The translations under genes were made by a program, and so were the position numbers. Below the pieces are notes generated by a model, which saw only the letters and a list, made by a program, of their open reading frames with translations, searched no databases and was not told the DNA's origin. From Dactylis glomerata (taxonomy: Eukaryota; Streptophyta; Magnoliopsida; Poales; Poaceae): DNA of 64,000 nucleotides. The stretch is taken from NCBI GenBank assembly GCA_007115705.1, contig QXEO01000869.1:1364001-1428000 (forward strand). The letters are read 5' to 3'. Below, piece by piece: positions 11,145 to 23,608 of this stretch. How positions within the stretch are numbered: the stretch's first letter is position 1; each line of letters opens with the position of its first letter.

Positions 11145-14077
11145 TCCACAATTTTCTGCATCTAGCTCAAAGGCGTTAAAGAAAAGCACTCTTGGGAGAT
11201 AACCCAATGTTTTTACTTTCAGTTCTTTTTATTTTATTTGTGTCTTGGAAGTTATTACTATTATAATGACCTCTCCTTATCCTTTTTATTTCATTTTTGT
11301 GCCAAGAGAAGCCTCTAATTTGAGTGAGGTAAGATTTGGGGATGTTGCTGTCCTGAAACAGTTTTCAGTGCTGCACCGTAAAAATTCGTGAAAATTCTCT
11401 GTATATCTTTTGGACCTACGATTTCTTGTGCATATGCCTCAGGTTATATCCAAACTTTCATTAGTTGAACACTTTTTGAGTTGAGCAACAGAAAACCCCT
11501 CAAAAATTCGATCTTTGTCAGCTGTCCTGTTTTGACAGATTTCTGCCAATATTTGTGTTTGCCGCTTTATCACTTTCTTTTTTAGTTCTTTTGATCACGG
11601 AACTTTTGGGGAAGTTGCTACAGTAGTATATTCTTAATATGTGGTGATTTTAGGTTGAAACCTGAAGCAAAAAGAGGTTGATTCTATGTTATGCTTAAAC
11701 TAATGTTGCTAATAGATTTGTGTTTAGTTTTGTATGAAGGAAGTTTCCAAGTGTAGGGATCGGAGAGTGATGAGATGAGTTGAAGAATGGACAAAAGCTC
11801 AAGCTTGGGGATTCCCATGCATCACCCTCAGAAATATCCAAGAAGTACAAGCGTCAAAGCTTGGGGATGCCCCCGAGGCACCCCTTCTTTATCGGCAAAA
11901 ATCAGGTCACCTTTCAAGACACTATATTTTTATTGCTTCATGCATTATGCGTTTTTCTTGGAGCGTCAGTTGTTTTTAGTTTTCAGTTTAGTGTAGTTTT
12001 GTTTGCTGCAATAAATGGTTGGACCCCAACAAATTTCTTTTGGAGAAGTTGCCTTGCTTTTCATTTGCCAAGAACACTCTGTTTTTCATTCTTATAATTT
12101 CAACGAGTGTTCTCTTTTTCTAGAACTGCATTTAGCTTTCGATTTTTGCCTTGATATGCATTTAAATCTTGTTATATCTTTTCATCAAGGTGTATTTTTG
12201 CATCTGATCTTTATTGGTTTTCATCAAAAGAGGTGTTTATAAAAAGTTTAAATGGTGTTGGAAAAGAGAAAAAGCTTTATGCAAAAAAGTGGTACAAGAA
12301 GGAGCTTGTGTAGACTGCGGCTTAGGCTTTTGCATGTCGTGCTTGATGTCTTTTTGATAGTATGCTTAGTAGTTTTGCTGTAGCATGACTTGTCTCAAAT
12401 AACTGAGATTGCTTAATGAGCCTTTGAAAAAATCATGCGTTGTTTTTATCGTTTGGAAGCATTATTTTGGTTTTCTCCTTGATGCTTTATTTGGGTTGAC
12501 TTGGCGCATGCTCACACATGTTTGACTCTTACAAAGTCGCCAATAGCCTCTATGATCATTTAGTTTTTGTCTTTTGATGCCATCTTATGCTTCTTTTAAC
12601 GTTGCTTTGTCGCTTTGCATGATTATGGCCGTTATTGCTCTCTTAGTTGGTCGCTCCCAGTCTTTTGCTAGCCCTCGCCTTGTACTGAGTATGAGCTCTA
12701 CTCGTGCATCCAACTCCTAAAAACCAAGTTTGCCATTGTGTCCACCATACCTACCTATTAGCAATTTGCTATTTCAAAGTACATTTGACTTGCTTTTATC
12801 TACTCTTAAAATTAAACTCTTACCAGTGTTATGCGAAAATTGGTCAGTAAAGCTCTCACGAACCGGATGGCACACTTTATTTTTCTTGTTCTTAAAAATT
12901 TGACATTGTGGTCTCTTATGTTGAGTTGTTATGCTTGCAAGTTGTAAGTTGGGAATTAGCCCAGCCATGCCGTCATGGGCAAGCTTTCAACATTGCACTT
13001 CTTATTTGAGTTGATATCGTGATCTTTTGTTTATGGATACTCGTGGTGTGAAATGAATTGGGAATCTTGCGGGACCATGGAGTTTGTATATGTGTTAGAG
13101 AAACGCCTGGGCCGCCAATCTAAGCCATACATAATTCATGGTGGAAATTTGCAGCATGCCCATAGTGGACATTCGACGACGCATCTCAAAATAAAAAACT
13201 ATACAAATGGTAAATAAAAGAGATGTCGAGGTGTTCATTGTCTGCTTGTCCTGTCATTTTGATGTGGGCTTGTTCCATGTCATCGGGCACGGAGGTACCC
13301 CATTGGCGGTTCTTGATGATACGTGTATACTTACAATGACAAGAGCTTGCTTGGGACTCTAAGTAAAGTAGCATGAGGTTTGGGTACTCGTATTCACGGG
13401 ACACGAGGTTTTCAACTTATGATTTGTCAAGCATATGTAGCATAAGTGTTCTCGCATTAACTTTAACCATTCAAGATGCTTATGATGGGGGCAATGAGAG
13501 CTCAAAGCCGGTAAGTACCATAATTTTTGAAGGTTTATAAAACTTGCAATCTCTGCTTCCCTCTGCGAAGGGCCTTTCTTTTACTTTTATGTTGAGTCAC
13601 CACCTTCTATCTTTATGCACCATTAAGAGAGCATAGTTGTCATTCTTAGTATAATGTGCATTGTCCCAAAGTTTTCATTGATTGATTCATATTGTTGGTT
13701 TCACTTGTTCTTAAATTATTTGTATCTAGTCGCCCTCTTAAACTTGAAGGTGTCCTATGCATTTATGTTTTGCTCTCCATGAAGGACAAGCTGAAAACCA
13801 TTTGTATATTTTTCCTTATGATTTGAACACACGTTTGACTTTCATTGTTTCATTGTCATGATCTTTTGTTTCTGTTCATTTTCATGTTATAACATGGTTG
13901 CTAAGTTTCTTCTATCAAGATCATATCTTTCATGCCCATGTTTTAAGTTCTTTTGATCCCAGCGCACAACGTTTACATATATGATCAAGATTGTGTAGGT
14001 GCATGTCACCTCAAAAATTATTTCTTTTGTTATCACTTACCTACTCGAGGACGAGCAGGAGTTAAGCTTGGGGATGC
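11145..14077 (+). other. Non-coding interior of Z
   Basis: This AT-rich sequence has no credible ORF. Parts 11145-12763 and 13546-14077 match, inverted, the interiors of X and Y. The block about 12764-13545 is unlike them. It ends in GAGTTAAGCTTGGGGATGC, the polypurine tract. Confidence 0.7.
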
Positions 14078-15720
14078 TGATACCTCTCCAACATATCCAT
14101 AATTTTTGATGCTCCATGCTTGTTTTTACACCATTTGCTTAGTGTTTCGTTACACTTCGTGGCACTTTTATGCATTTTCTGGAACTAACCTTTTAACAAG
14201 TCGCCACAGTGCCAGTTCACTATTTTTTGCTATTTTTGTGTTTCGGAAAAGCTACACAGGAAATATTCTCGGAATTGGACGAAACCAAAGCCAGTCGCCC
14301 AGAATTTCACCGACGCTTCCAGAGAACCGAAGAGGAGACGGAGTGGGGCCACGAGGGGGCCACACACCAGGGCGGCGCGGCCCAGGCCCTGGCTGCGCCC
14401 GCTATGTGTGAGACCACCTTGGTCCACTTCTGACGATGCCCCTTCGCCTATAAAGACCCCCCGATGGAAAAAACCTAAAGACCCGATCAGTTTTCCAGAA
14501 CACATCGCGATCCGCCGCCGCCATCGACCTGAAGATCGGGAGGGTCCAGAAGCTCTTCCCGGCACCCTGCCGGAGAGGAGAATCGCCACCGGAGGTCTTC
14601 TTCATCGCCATGCTTGCCTCCGGAGCGATGAATGAGTAGTCTACCTTGGACTATGGGTCCATAGAAGTAGCTAGATGGTTGTCTTCTCCACCATGTGCTT
14701 CATGTTTAGATCTTATGAGCTGCCCTACATGATTGAGATCACCGTTATGTAATTCTACATGTTTGGTTTGTTGGGATCCGATGAATATTGGTGTTATGCT
14801 TGAGTTGATGTACTGAGATTTATCTTATGTTATCTCTATGTTGTTTATGATCTTGCATGCTCTCCGTTGTTAGTAGCTATCTTGGCCGAGTTGTTGCTAG
14901 TGACTCCAAGAGGGGGTATTTATGCTCGATAGTGGGTTCATGCCTCTATTTAATCTGGGGGAGTGACAGAAACCTCTAAGGTTGTAGATGTGCTATTGTT
15001 ACTAGGGGGAAAACAACATTCATATGCTCGAGGGCATATGCTTTGTTTACATTACACACTTTGCTTAATGCAATTATCTGTTGTTCGCAACTTAATACTT
15101 GTGGAGTTCTCGGATTGATTCGCCACAAGTGGATTATTAATCATAGATGCAGTTGGATGGCGGTCTATGTATCTTGTTGTAATGCCCAGAGTAAATCTCA
15201 TAGTGATCCTCTCATCATATGCACATTATCTTTATTCTATCAATTGCCCAACTGTAATTTGTTTACCCAGCATGTATTATTTTATCTTATGGAGAGACAC
15301 CGCTAGTGAACTGTGGACCCCGGTCCTATTTCTGTTATATTGCTATCACCTGTTTACTTTACTCGCACTGTTTACTTTACTCCCATACTATCACTATTTT
15401 CTACTCGATACGCTCATTCCTTTGTTTCAAGCAAACCGGTGAGATTGACAACCTCATCGTAAGTTGGGAGCAAAGTATTTGGTTGTGTGCAGGTTTCGCG
15501 TTGCAGCTAGCAAAGCAAAGCTTGGACGAGGCGCCCTATAAATTGTCCTGAGCTATTGCAGGCTAGCAAGCATCACCTTCAGTCGTATTGGCTCCTTCCT
15601 CTCCTGATCGACATACCTTGGTTTCTTAACTGAGGGAAAAACTTTGCTGCTATATTCATCATACCTTCCTCTTGGGGTTCCCAACTGGACGGTGAAAAGA
15701 TAACACCACCGCAAGCGTCA
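14078..15720 (+). repeat. 3' LTR of Z
   Basis: It begins TGATACCTCTCC, has a TATAAAG at 14449-14455, ends GCAAGCGTCA at 15720 and is followed by the TSD ATGTG. Confidence 0.88.
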
Positions 15721-15829
15721 ATGTGCTAGAGCTTTTCATTTGTAAAACAGAGAGATAAAAATTGGATTTTGAGAGGTGGTTGTTTCATGTCAACGACTGG
15801 CAATGGGGTCTTACTATCTTCCATAATAA

Positions 15830-16605
15830 GGCAACTTTTACAGAACATTTTCCAAATCATACTAGAGGGAGTAGTATGAATTCAACAGAGGGCTGCAATT
15901 CAGATTTGAAAATTAGGCCCAGCAGGCCCAGGATTCCAAAAAAAACTGTGTTTGAAGTATGCTCGGAGCAGGCAGGCCGGACTGCAAAAACACGCCACCG
16001 CCGCCGCCGCCTGTACACATCGGAGAAGTGTTCTGGTGCAAATCGGTGCAAATCTCTCACTCAATACAGCCATGAATCGATCGCTCATGTACCCGCTCCA
16101 CGATATACGGTCGTCGATTGTATACGGACATATATGCCTAGGCAATGATAGGTGCTGGTATCAGTGTACGCCGGCACGCCGCTAACTGGTCCAACATCTG
16201 TGTACGCCGGCACGCCGCTAACTGGTCCAACATCTGCAATTGCTAATAGCACAGTTGTGCGCAGCTGATTTCCATGTCCGTATCTGCTAATGTATCCGCC
16301 AAGGCCATGATTCTAAGCAAGTTATTTGGGATGAGATGGCGTGCACAAAAGGACAAATTCTAGATGAATCAGGTTTACTAGACATGATGGACGGACACAA
16401 TTTAGAACGATGTTGTCGACGAGGTGGCACAGAGCTAGCTGGCTCAGGCAGGCCGTGTCTACTGCCTTTTTTGGTTCGGTATCGATTTTGTGTAGTAGTA
16501 TGAATTGTATGGGTCATCTTTTTAGCAGTAGTATGATTTATTGTAAGCCTTTGGATGGACGAAAATGAATGGTTCTTATTCATTTGAGGGTACCACAAAA
16601 CAACT
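15830..16605. mobile_element. 776-bp insertion with a 9-bp target duplication
   Basis: It is flanked by CCATAATAA at 15821-15829 and 16606-16614. The uninterrupted site is present in the first X copy near 3222 (CCATAATAAACAAG). A 9-bp duplication suggests a Mutator-type DNA transposon. The ends (GGCAACTTTTAC and ACCACAAAACAACT) do not form an obvious terminal inverted repeat. It encodes nothing recognisable and contains a 36-bp tandem duplication. Confidence 0.65.
16165..16236. repeat. 36-bp perfect tandem duplication
   Basis: The unit starting TGTACGCCGGCACGCC occupies 16165-16200 and 16201-16236 without a mismatch, inside the 776-bp insertion. Confidence 0.9.
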
Positions 16606-17372
16606 CCATAATAAACAAGTGAGAGCGGTTCCGAGTTCTTTAAAAATTTGGCACATTGGTGCTCTTTTATAAAGCTTTGGCACTCCTCCCCACCTTTTTT
16701 CCTTTCTCAAACCATGGCTAACCGATTCATCGGGTGCCCACCAACATTCACATACCATGGAGGAGTGCCTTTTTCTTTCTTTTTAGAATTAGATTGCAAT
16801 GGTTTGACCAGCTCTCATACAAAATTAATGACAAGCAGATGAAGCTGCCTAGTCGAGGGGTACTTAATTTAATATGGAAGATAGCAATTCCGACCACTAC
16901 GTCCCCATGAGCTAAAAACAGTGGCACAAAACGAGAAGTAGTTGAAAGTTTTGAAAGGTAGCACATGAAATTTTACTGGCTTACAAATACCATGGATAGG
17001 AATTTATAGTGGACACAAATGGCAAACTTGGTTTTTTGGAGTTAGATGCACGAGTAGAGCTCATACTCAGTACAAAATAAGGGCTAGCAAATGATGGGTT
17101 CGCAGCATAGAAAACAAAAATTTTCCTACGCAAGAACACATAAACTAGCCAAGATACTCTACGAGGTGGTAGCAACGGAGACTAACCCTCGATGACCGTA
17201 AGCGGGGATTACGTTCCCGCACAAACGTTGATGATGGAGAGTCGATGAAGACGCACGTAGTCGACGTAGTTGTTCACTTGACGTTGTCGACGTAGTGGTT
17301 CACTTGACGATCACAAGATCGTGTACACGGCGCCACAAGTGGCAGCGCCCCCGTGCTCAGTCACACGTACAG

Positions 17373-18297
17373 TGTCATCGTGGTGAAACAACATATGCCA
17401 TAGGATGGCTTAAATGGGGGCCGAACTAGATGCTGGAGGATTCGGGAGAGGGGAACGAACTAAAAAGCACGACAGAAAGAGACACTGATCTACCCAGGTT
17501 CGGGGCTCTCCTAAGGAGATAACACCCCTACTCCTGCTCTACTGATTGTATATTTGGGTCGATGTAGTACACAACAATGGTGCTTCCAAGCTCTCTGCTA
17601 GAGAAGGAAGATGAACTGCTAAGTGTAGGAACACAGAGTGACCAACCCTTTACCAGGGCTCCCTATGCCACCTTATATAGTGGTGGCCAGGGTTACAACG
17701 GTCATACAAGACCACAAGACACGGGCTACACTCCAAACAGGAGCTGGTGACGATGGCAGAGACCCTTGACTTTGCCCCTGATTGCTCTCGATGGGACGCC
17801 ATATCCCTGTACCTTGTACCTCTTGAACTGTGGCCTTACCTCTGTGCGGTGAGCTCGTACTTGTGCACAGTGAGGGTAGGTAACCTCCACTGTGCACCCT
17901 GCCATCTTACTCTGCTACCATGCTTGGATGTTTTCTTCCTTGATTGTAGGGATATGACACCTCGGTTGACTTAAGTATCCCGGATATGACCGTTGGCCAT
18001 ACCCAGGACATATATGCCGGACCAACGACCTACGAGGGTCGGGTAATCCGGCCTCCCCTGCTCCTGCACAACACACCAAATGGTTAGGCCGGCATATCTA
18101 AGTATATGCCGGCACACATATACCAGTATTCCGGCTATACCGGCATATCCAAGTATTAGCCGGGATACACACATATGCCGGCCTGGCCGATGCTCTTATA
18201 TTCCGGCCAGGCCCTTTCTTGATAACCCGGCATAAGTCAACCATAGACTTTGTGTCTTTCTAGTCTCTTGACCCTACCGGGGGTTATCCCCCCGACA
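17373..18297 (-). repeat. 3' LTR of the Tat element (925 bp)
   Basis: It begins TGTCATCGTGG and ends CCCCCCGACA in plus coordinates. The segment 18000-18230 is dense in ATGCCGGC/CCGGCATA motifs. The adjoining inner sequence, read on the minus strand, contains GGGGACTAG, a plausible polypurine-tract end. Confidence 0.92.
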
Positions 18298-18730
18298 CTA
18301 GTCCCCGAAGCTGCCGAGGTTCCCCAGTCATAGCTGTGGAGCCTCGACGGGTTCAACATACCTTTCTTCATTATGTCCCGGTGATCAGATTATATCCCGG
18401 CCTCTGTTCCTGTTCCAAAACTTATTCCGGCCGGTCCCGAGGGTATTCCGGACGGAACATATACATCGGGCAGTTAATCCGACATATAGACGAGTCTTCC
18501 TCGAGAAGCCATGCCTGACAGCTTTGCATCGAAACTTGTAACTGTCCTGCCACCTCGAACGGTCACCCACGATGTGACGGTTCACAGTGCAGTTACTCCT
18601 CGCCATCATTGCGTCATGGCACGGTTACCGGAACCGCCGCCCCACTCTGTGCCGCCACGTGGCGACTCTCTGCAGGAACGGTCGGGGGAGTGGAACACTA
18701 CCCACGATCCCCACGACCCTGCCTCTTCGG

Positions 18731-18738
18731 TATAAATA
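18731..18738 (+). promoter_or_regulatory. TATA box of the antisense gene
   Basis: TATAAATA stands in a GC-rich region after CTCTTCGG. The expected transcription start is about 25-35 bp downstream (near 18765), ahead of a long CT-rich leader. It is on the strand opposite to gag-pol and just inside the 3' LTR. Confidence 0.6.
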
Positions 18739-18764
18739 TGGGGTGGGGGTAAACTTGCTCTTTT

Positions 18765-19322
18765 TACCCCCGCCACAGTGCCTTCTTCCTCTTTTGCTCT
18801 CCTGCCCCTTGCGCTTCGCCGCCGGACCGAGGGACAGAGAAGGAGCGCCGCCGACGACCCGCTCTACTCCGGCACCGACGCCCGACGACGCACGGCATCA
18901 CCATTGACGACGACGCCGCCGCCGCCTCTTCTCTCTGCAGCATTGCAGGGAGATTGGATCTTCTTCTGCACGCTCGCCGTCGTCGTTCTTTCGCCGTCGG
19001 CCAAACTCCGGTGAGTTCCTCTCTCCCTCTGTTCTTCCTCTTTGATGCTTCTTCATAGCTTCGCATTGGTAGCCATATCCGCATAGATCTAGTGCAGTTC
19101 CTCTCTGGATTCGACTAGCATTGCTAACAGCGCTCACAGGTGTTCTTCCTTAGAATTTTTACCCTTATTTGTTTCCTGTTTTAACTGGCTCGGTAGATCT
19201 TTGATTTCTGCTAACCTTGGGGAGAGTGGTATGCCGGAGAGACTAACCTCCCTCTTTTCTCCGGCCTTGATAGGAATAACATCACGGGACTCCGGCTCTC
19301 ACGCCTTGTCCCGGCCACTAAG
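18765..19322 (+). other. 5' leader of the antisense gene with one intron
   Basis: The leader is CT-rich after the TATA box. A good donor (CCG|GTGAGT, intron from 19011) pairs with an acceptor ending TTGATAG at 19273. The first coding exon then begins 49 bp later with ATG at 19323. The start of transcription is inferred only from the TATA box. Confidence 0.55.
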
Positions 19323-22300
19323 ATGGCATCTTCAAGCATGACGGGCACCTCGGCCTCTGAGGAAGATACCTCGGCCCGAGCCCAAGGACGCTCCGGCTGG
19401 GAGGGGTCGGAGGTTACTCCGGCCGACATATCCTGGGTCACCTCCACCAGGAGAGTCCCGGAGGGCGTAGCATGCCGGCTACCAGCGGGAGAAACTGCGC
19501 CGGCACCTGAACCTGGCGAACGCGTCGTCTTCATCGCCCACTTTGAGCGTGGCTTCGGCCTGCCGGCATCGGACTTCTTCCGGGACTTCCTCAACACCTA
19601 CGACCTACAACCTCATCATATCCCGGCCAATGCCGTGATGATCCTCTCCGCCTTCGCTGCTTTTTGCGAGGGCTATGCCGGCATAGAGCCCCTTACTCAA
19701 GGCTGGGCGAAGTACTTCCAACTGCGGAAGCAAGTCGTCCAAGAGCCGCCCCGGAGCAAGGACGACCCGCCGGAGACGGCCCAGGAAAAGAAGGACCGCC
19801 CCATGACCCTCTGCGGCGCGGCCACCATCATGTCCCGAAAGGGCTCGGACTTCCCCAAGGTGGAGCTCCTAGAATCTTGCAAGAAGTGGCAGAAAAGCTT
19901 CTTCTACGTCAAGAACGCCACTGACGAGGATCTGCTCAACCTGCCGCCATTTGTGGACGAGCCACCCTTGGCTATGACGAACTGGACCTACAACCCGAAG
20001 AACTCGGTGATGCCGGTGAATGCGCTTCACCGGGTTAAGGGCGAGCTCCGGGATGCCGGTCTTACTCCTCAGGACCTGGTGGCCTGCTATATAAGCCGGC
20101 GCGTCTCCCCTCTGCAGCGCCGGTCGCACAAGATCTGCCAGATGAGCGGGCCAATGGACCCCACCCGGCACTCCACACACGAGCTGACTCCGGCCGACAT
20201 TCTGCGCTGGATTAAGGATGTCTGCAAGTCCTCTCAGGCCACTTTTGCCTGGGGGCTAGAACCATACAGCCGGGATAGGCCCGCCCCAACGGTAAACCAT
20301 TTTATCCGATACATAAAGTCCATGTCCGGCACATAGATACTTAAGCCGACACATGTCTGTTTGCCGACACATATCATATTGATCCGACATACCTCTTCCA
20401 CCGGCATATTTCCTTGTCTGAATACTTGACTTTGCTGTTTATACAGAAATTCAGCTTCCAAGCCATGGAGAACTCCCGGATCAAGATCGCGGCGGACCGC
20501 ACTGTTGCGGATGTTGAAGATCCGGATCATTGGGATAAGCTTCCCAGGAGCACCCGTGCTGCAGCTGCCATGGGTAAGGGCTCTTCATCCCGGCATTATA
20601 CTCAAGACCGGAGTGAGATTGATTCTGACGAGGAGATCCTGCTGTACTATGACCCGATGCCACTTGCGTATGCCTTTCCAGAAACACCTATTGCTTACGA
20701 GTTTCCAATGCCGTCCTCAGCTATCCCGGACGATATGGTTATCGACGCCGCCCCTCTGAACCAGGGACCTCCTTCCACCGGCGGACGTGCCGGCCGGAAG
20801 CGAGGGGTGAAGCCCCAGCCCGACACACCTCAGAAGTCGAAGAGGCAGAAGGTCGGCGTGCCCATACTGAAGAAACCGAGACCTGTCGCCGCGGGGTAAG
20901 TTCCTTCTGCTTGTTTCATTTCCGACATATCTCTTGCTTGCATTATTGACTCGTTTTTTCTCTTTCAGAGCTCCTCTTGCGCCGGAACAAGCTTCTGGCT
21001 CGAGTGGCGACCCGAAAGTTACCAAGCCCGCGGCCACTGCTACCTCCGACATACCCTCTGCCAGCCACACGACCTCCCCGGCGCCGGCATCCTCGCCTGC
21101 GCCCGACAAGACCTCCTCCCCGGCGAAGGACGTTCCTCCGCCGGAACAAGACACCTCTGCCCCCGACGTCCACATGGACTCGGGGGCTCAACAGGAACCT
21201 CCGGCTCCTGATGTCCACATGGACACAGGAGCCCACCAAGAAGCACCAGACTCCGGCGCGCCCACCAGCGACGCCGGCACAACTGAAGACGCCGGAGCAG
21301 ACATCAAGGGTAAAGGCCCTTTAGTGCCGGAAGTCCGGACTATTCCGGATCCTGCCTCTGCTGGCCAAGATGCACCGGCCGCGCCGGAACAGCCCGTGCC
21401 CAAAACTCCTTCTGCTGAAACGACTCCTGCACCGGCCAAGACCACGGCGCCGGCCAAGACCTCTGCCCCGGCCAAGTCCGGCACATTGAAGATCCAGCCG
21501 ACCAAGTCCGGCACTCCATCCGCCGCCACTGCTCCTCCTAAGGCAGCGCCTCGGACCAGCTCTGCTCTGGCCCTGCATCTTGGCAGGGCTGCAGCCCGGC
21601 CTGGCTACCGGCGCAACTTCTTCGACACGCCAGAACTTGAGGGCATCATCCCCCTGGTGACAAAGAGTGACCAAAGCCTCGGGTCTCTCACGGAGCATTG
21701 CACCAAGTGGAACGACGCCGGCAACATGGACACCGCGGACTCCAGCAGCAAGAAGAAGGCCGAAGCCGCGGCTACTGGCAGCCCAGCAGATATCCTGGCC
21801 GCGAAGCCCCTACCGATCGCCTGCGAGCTCCTCAGCCTCCAGCAGAGACTTCACCGATTGGCCGATGCCACCAACGTAAGTCCTTTCTACCTATAGATAT
21901 CCCCAGTCCCCGAAAATGTCGGCTGTCCGGGATACGGACATCCGGGATTTTCCAAGACCTTTTGCACTTAGCTGCTTTTGGAATTAACTTTCCGACATAT
22001 GAGCTCGATTCGAGCTTCAAATCCTAGTCACCGAGAGCCGGGATAGGTGCGCAGCACCTGTGCCGGGTCTCTACAATTTCACATCTCAATTATTTTTCAA
22101 ATCCTCTTGACCGAGATATAAGCTCGATTCGAGCTTCAAATTCTAGTCACCGAGAGCCGGGATAGGTGCGCAGCACCTGTGCCGGATCTCCTATAGCATA
22201 AATAGTTCATATAATCTTCAACTGTACTGGCATGCTTTAGTTATCTCATATCCCTTCAAATCCTAATACTTTTGCAGCGCATGAATAACGCCCGTGCCGA

Positions 22301-23608
22301 CATGTTCCATGACTTGGTGTGCGAGCATCGGAAGCTTTCCGACGCACACAGCAAGCTCCAGCTGGAACTGTCCCAGAAAGGTAATTTCAGCCGACATACC
22401 TTGCCCTTCTCAATAGTCCTCTGGCCGGCACATCTTAATATGCCGACACCTAATCTTTGTCTGACATTTGGCAGCTGGTGCCGAAGCCCAAGTCACCGAG
22501 CTTGCCAAGAGAGTGAAGGAGCTTACTGGTATGCCGGATCCTCTTAACCTTGAACTAATCCTTCTGTACTTCAAATCCTTTAATCTTTTCACTGTTTTCT
22601 TTCTTCAAATCCTTGTTTTGACTTCAAATCTTTTCAGACGAGAAAGCTGCACTGGAGGCACGCCACCAGGACTGTGTGTCCTCGGTGGATGTAGCCAAGC
22701 AACTGGACGACCAAGATGCTGCTCACAAGGCCGAGATAGAGCAGCTGAAGGGCCGGATCACCGAGCTTCTGGACGAAAAGGAACAGAGGGAGGGCCTACT
22801 GAAGAAAACCCAGTCCCTGCTTGTCACCTCCGAGACTGATGCCTCCAACGCCCACGCTGAACTGGATAGCCTGAAGGAGCAGGCCACCAAATGGGAGGTT
22901 ACAGTTGCACAGCTGAATGCCGACCTTGCCAGTAAGCTTCAAATCCTTTCCCTTTATCCTTCCCGACATAGTGTAATTCTCTCCGGCATATTCTCCTTTT
23001 GCTAACATTGTTTCTATTCCTCAGACATGTTTCCCGCTTCCGTCGAAGACGTTGAGAGGGCTTTGCAGTTGGATCGAGAAAACCGGGGTGTTCCGGTTGA
23101 CTCGCCCAACTGGGACATGTCGGAGCAGCTGTTGGCTCTGCAGTCCCGGAAGAACGTCATGACGCTCTACACTGAAGAACTCTTCTATGGCGCCCAGGAG
23201 GCATTCTCTGCCCTCTGGCCGGGACAAAGGACTCCCACTGATCCCGTCGACCTCGGCAACGATCTGCAGCTGGCCAAGGTTCGCCTCCGGGAGTGGCAAG
23301 ATTCCGGCGCAAGGGTTGGAGCTGACGAAGCTCTCAGCTACTTCTTGTCCTGGTATGAAAAGGCTGACTTGGAGACTTTGCGCACTGTGCGCGAAGGATC
23401 CATCTGGACCACGGATCCGGAACATATCCGGCGCCGGCGAGAGTTGGCCCACAGCTATGTGGACTATGCCGACACCGACGCCTTCGTCCGGGACATCCGC
23501 GAGCCGGAGAAGAAGGGCGATGCCGGGACATCCGCCGCTGCTGAGGGCTCCGACTCCAGCCAGGATGAAGAGGAAGCTGAAGAGGCCGGCACTGATGCTC
23601 CGGAATAG
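19323..23608 (+). CDS. Antisense spliced gene of the Tat element (plant 'putative gypsy type transposon' family), about 1119 aa
   Basis: I place coding exons at 19323-20291, 20447-20895, 20969-21875, 22278-22380, 22475-22528, 22638-22931 and 23025-23608. Every intron is GT-AG, all six joins keep the frame, and the total is 3360 nt with TAG at the end. Exon 1 carries the conserved block of the family Pfam calls 'putative gypsy type transposon' (HFERGFGLPASDFFRDFLNT, then an AFCEGYAG motif), a domain of unknown biochemistry. Exons 2-3 are acidic, then Pro/Ala/Thr-rich low complexity. Exons 4-6 form a coiled coil (KAEIEQLKGRITELLDEKEQ). The last exon ends in an acidic tail (SSQDEEEAEEAG). It runs tail to tail with pol, 772 bp away. 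Tat elements such as Grande carry a comparable extra antisense ORF whose role is unknown. Without the first splice, exon 1 would end at 20336 (337 aa). Confidence 0.8.
22001..22190. repeat. Two 70-bp direct repeats inside an intron of the antisense gene
   Basis: Copies at 22001-22071 and 22121-22190 share AGCTCGATTCGAGCTTCAAA and GGTGCGCAGCACCTGTGCCG. The first motif contains the palindrome AGCTCGATTCGAGCT and the second GGTGCGCAGCACC, so each copy can fold into hairpins. They lie in the intron 21876-22277. Confidence 0.85.

Larger units (their letters stand above)
8592..15720 (+). mobile_element. Element Z: complete non-autonomous Athila-like LTR retrotransposon, 7.1 kb
   Basis: The element has two LTRs (8592-10228, 14078-15720), a PBS (10240-10257) and a polypurine tract just before 14078. 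It is flanked by the 5-bp duplication ATGTG (8587-8591 and 15721-15725). The empty site ATGTGCTAGAGC is intact in the first X copy near 3121. It belongs to the same family as X and Y but lies on the opposite strand and inside X. The 3.8-kb interior has one gag-like ORF with a frameshift and no pol. The interior stretch about 12764-13545 differs from the corresponding part of X and Y. Confidence 0.9.

Noticed and set aside
15830..16605. hAT element
   Set aside because: The duplication is 9 bp when compared with the empty site, and hAT-type ends (CAGGG or TAGGG) are absent.
20292..20336. Reading exon 1 of the antisense gene through to the stop at 20336
   Set aside because: A donor at 20292 (ACG|GTAAAC) joins in phase to 20447 and leads to five more phase-consistent introns, which is unlikely by chance; the unspliced form stays possible.
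22001..22190. CRISPR-like or tRNA structure
   Set aside because: Only two repeat units, plant nuclear context, no cloverleaf; they are intronic direct repeats.
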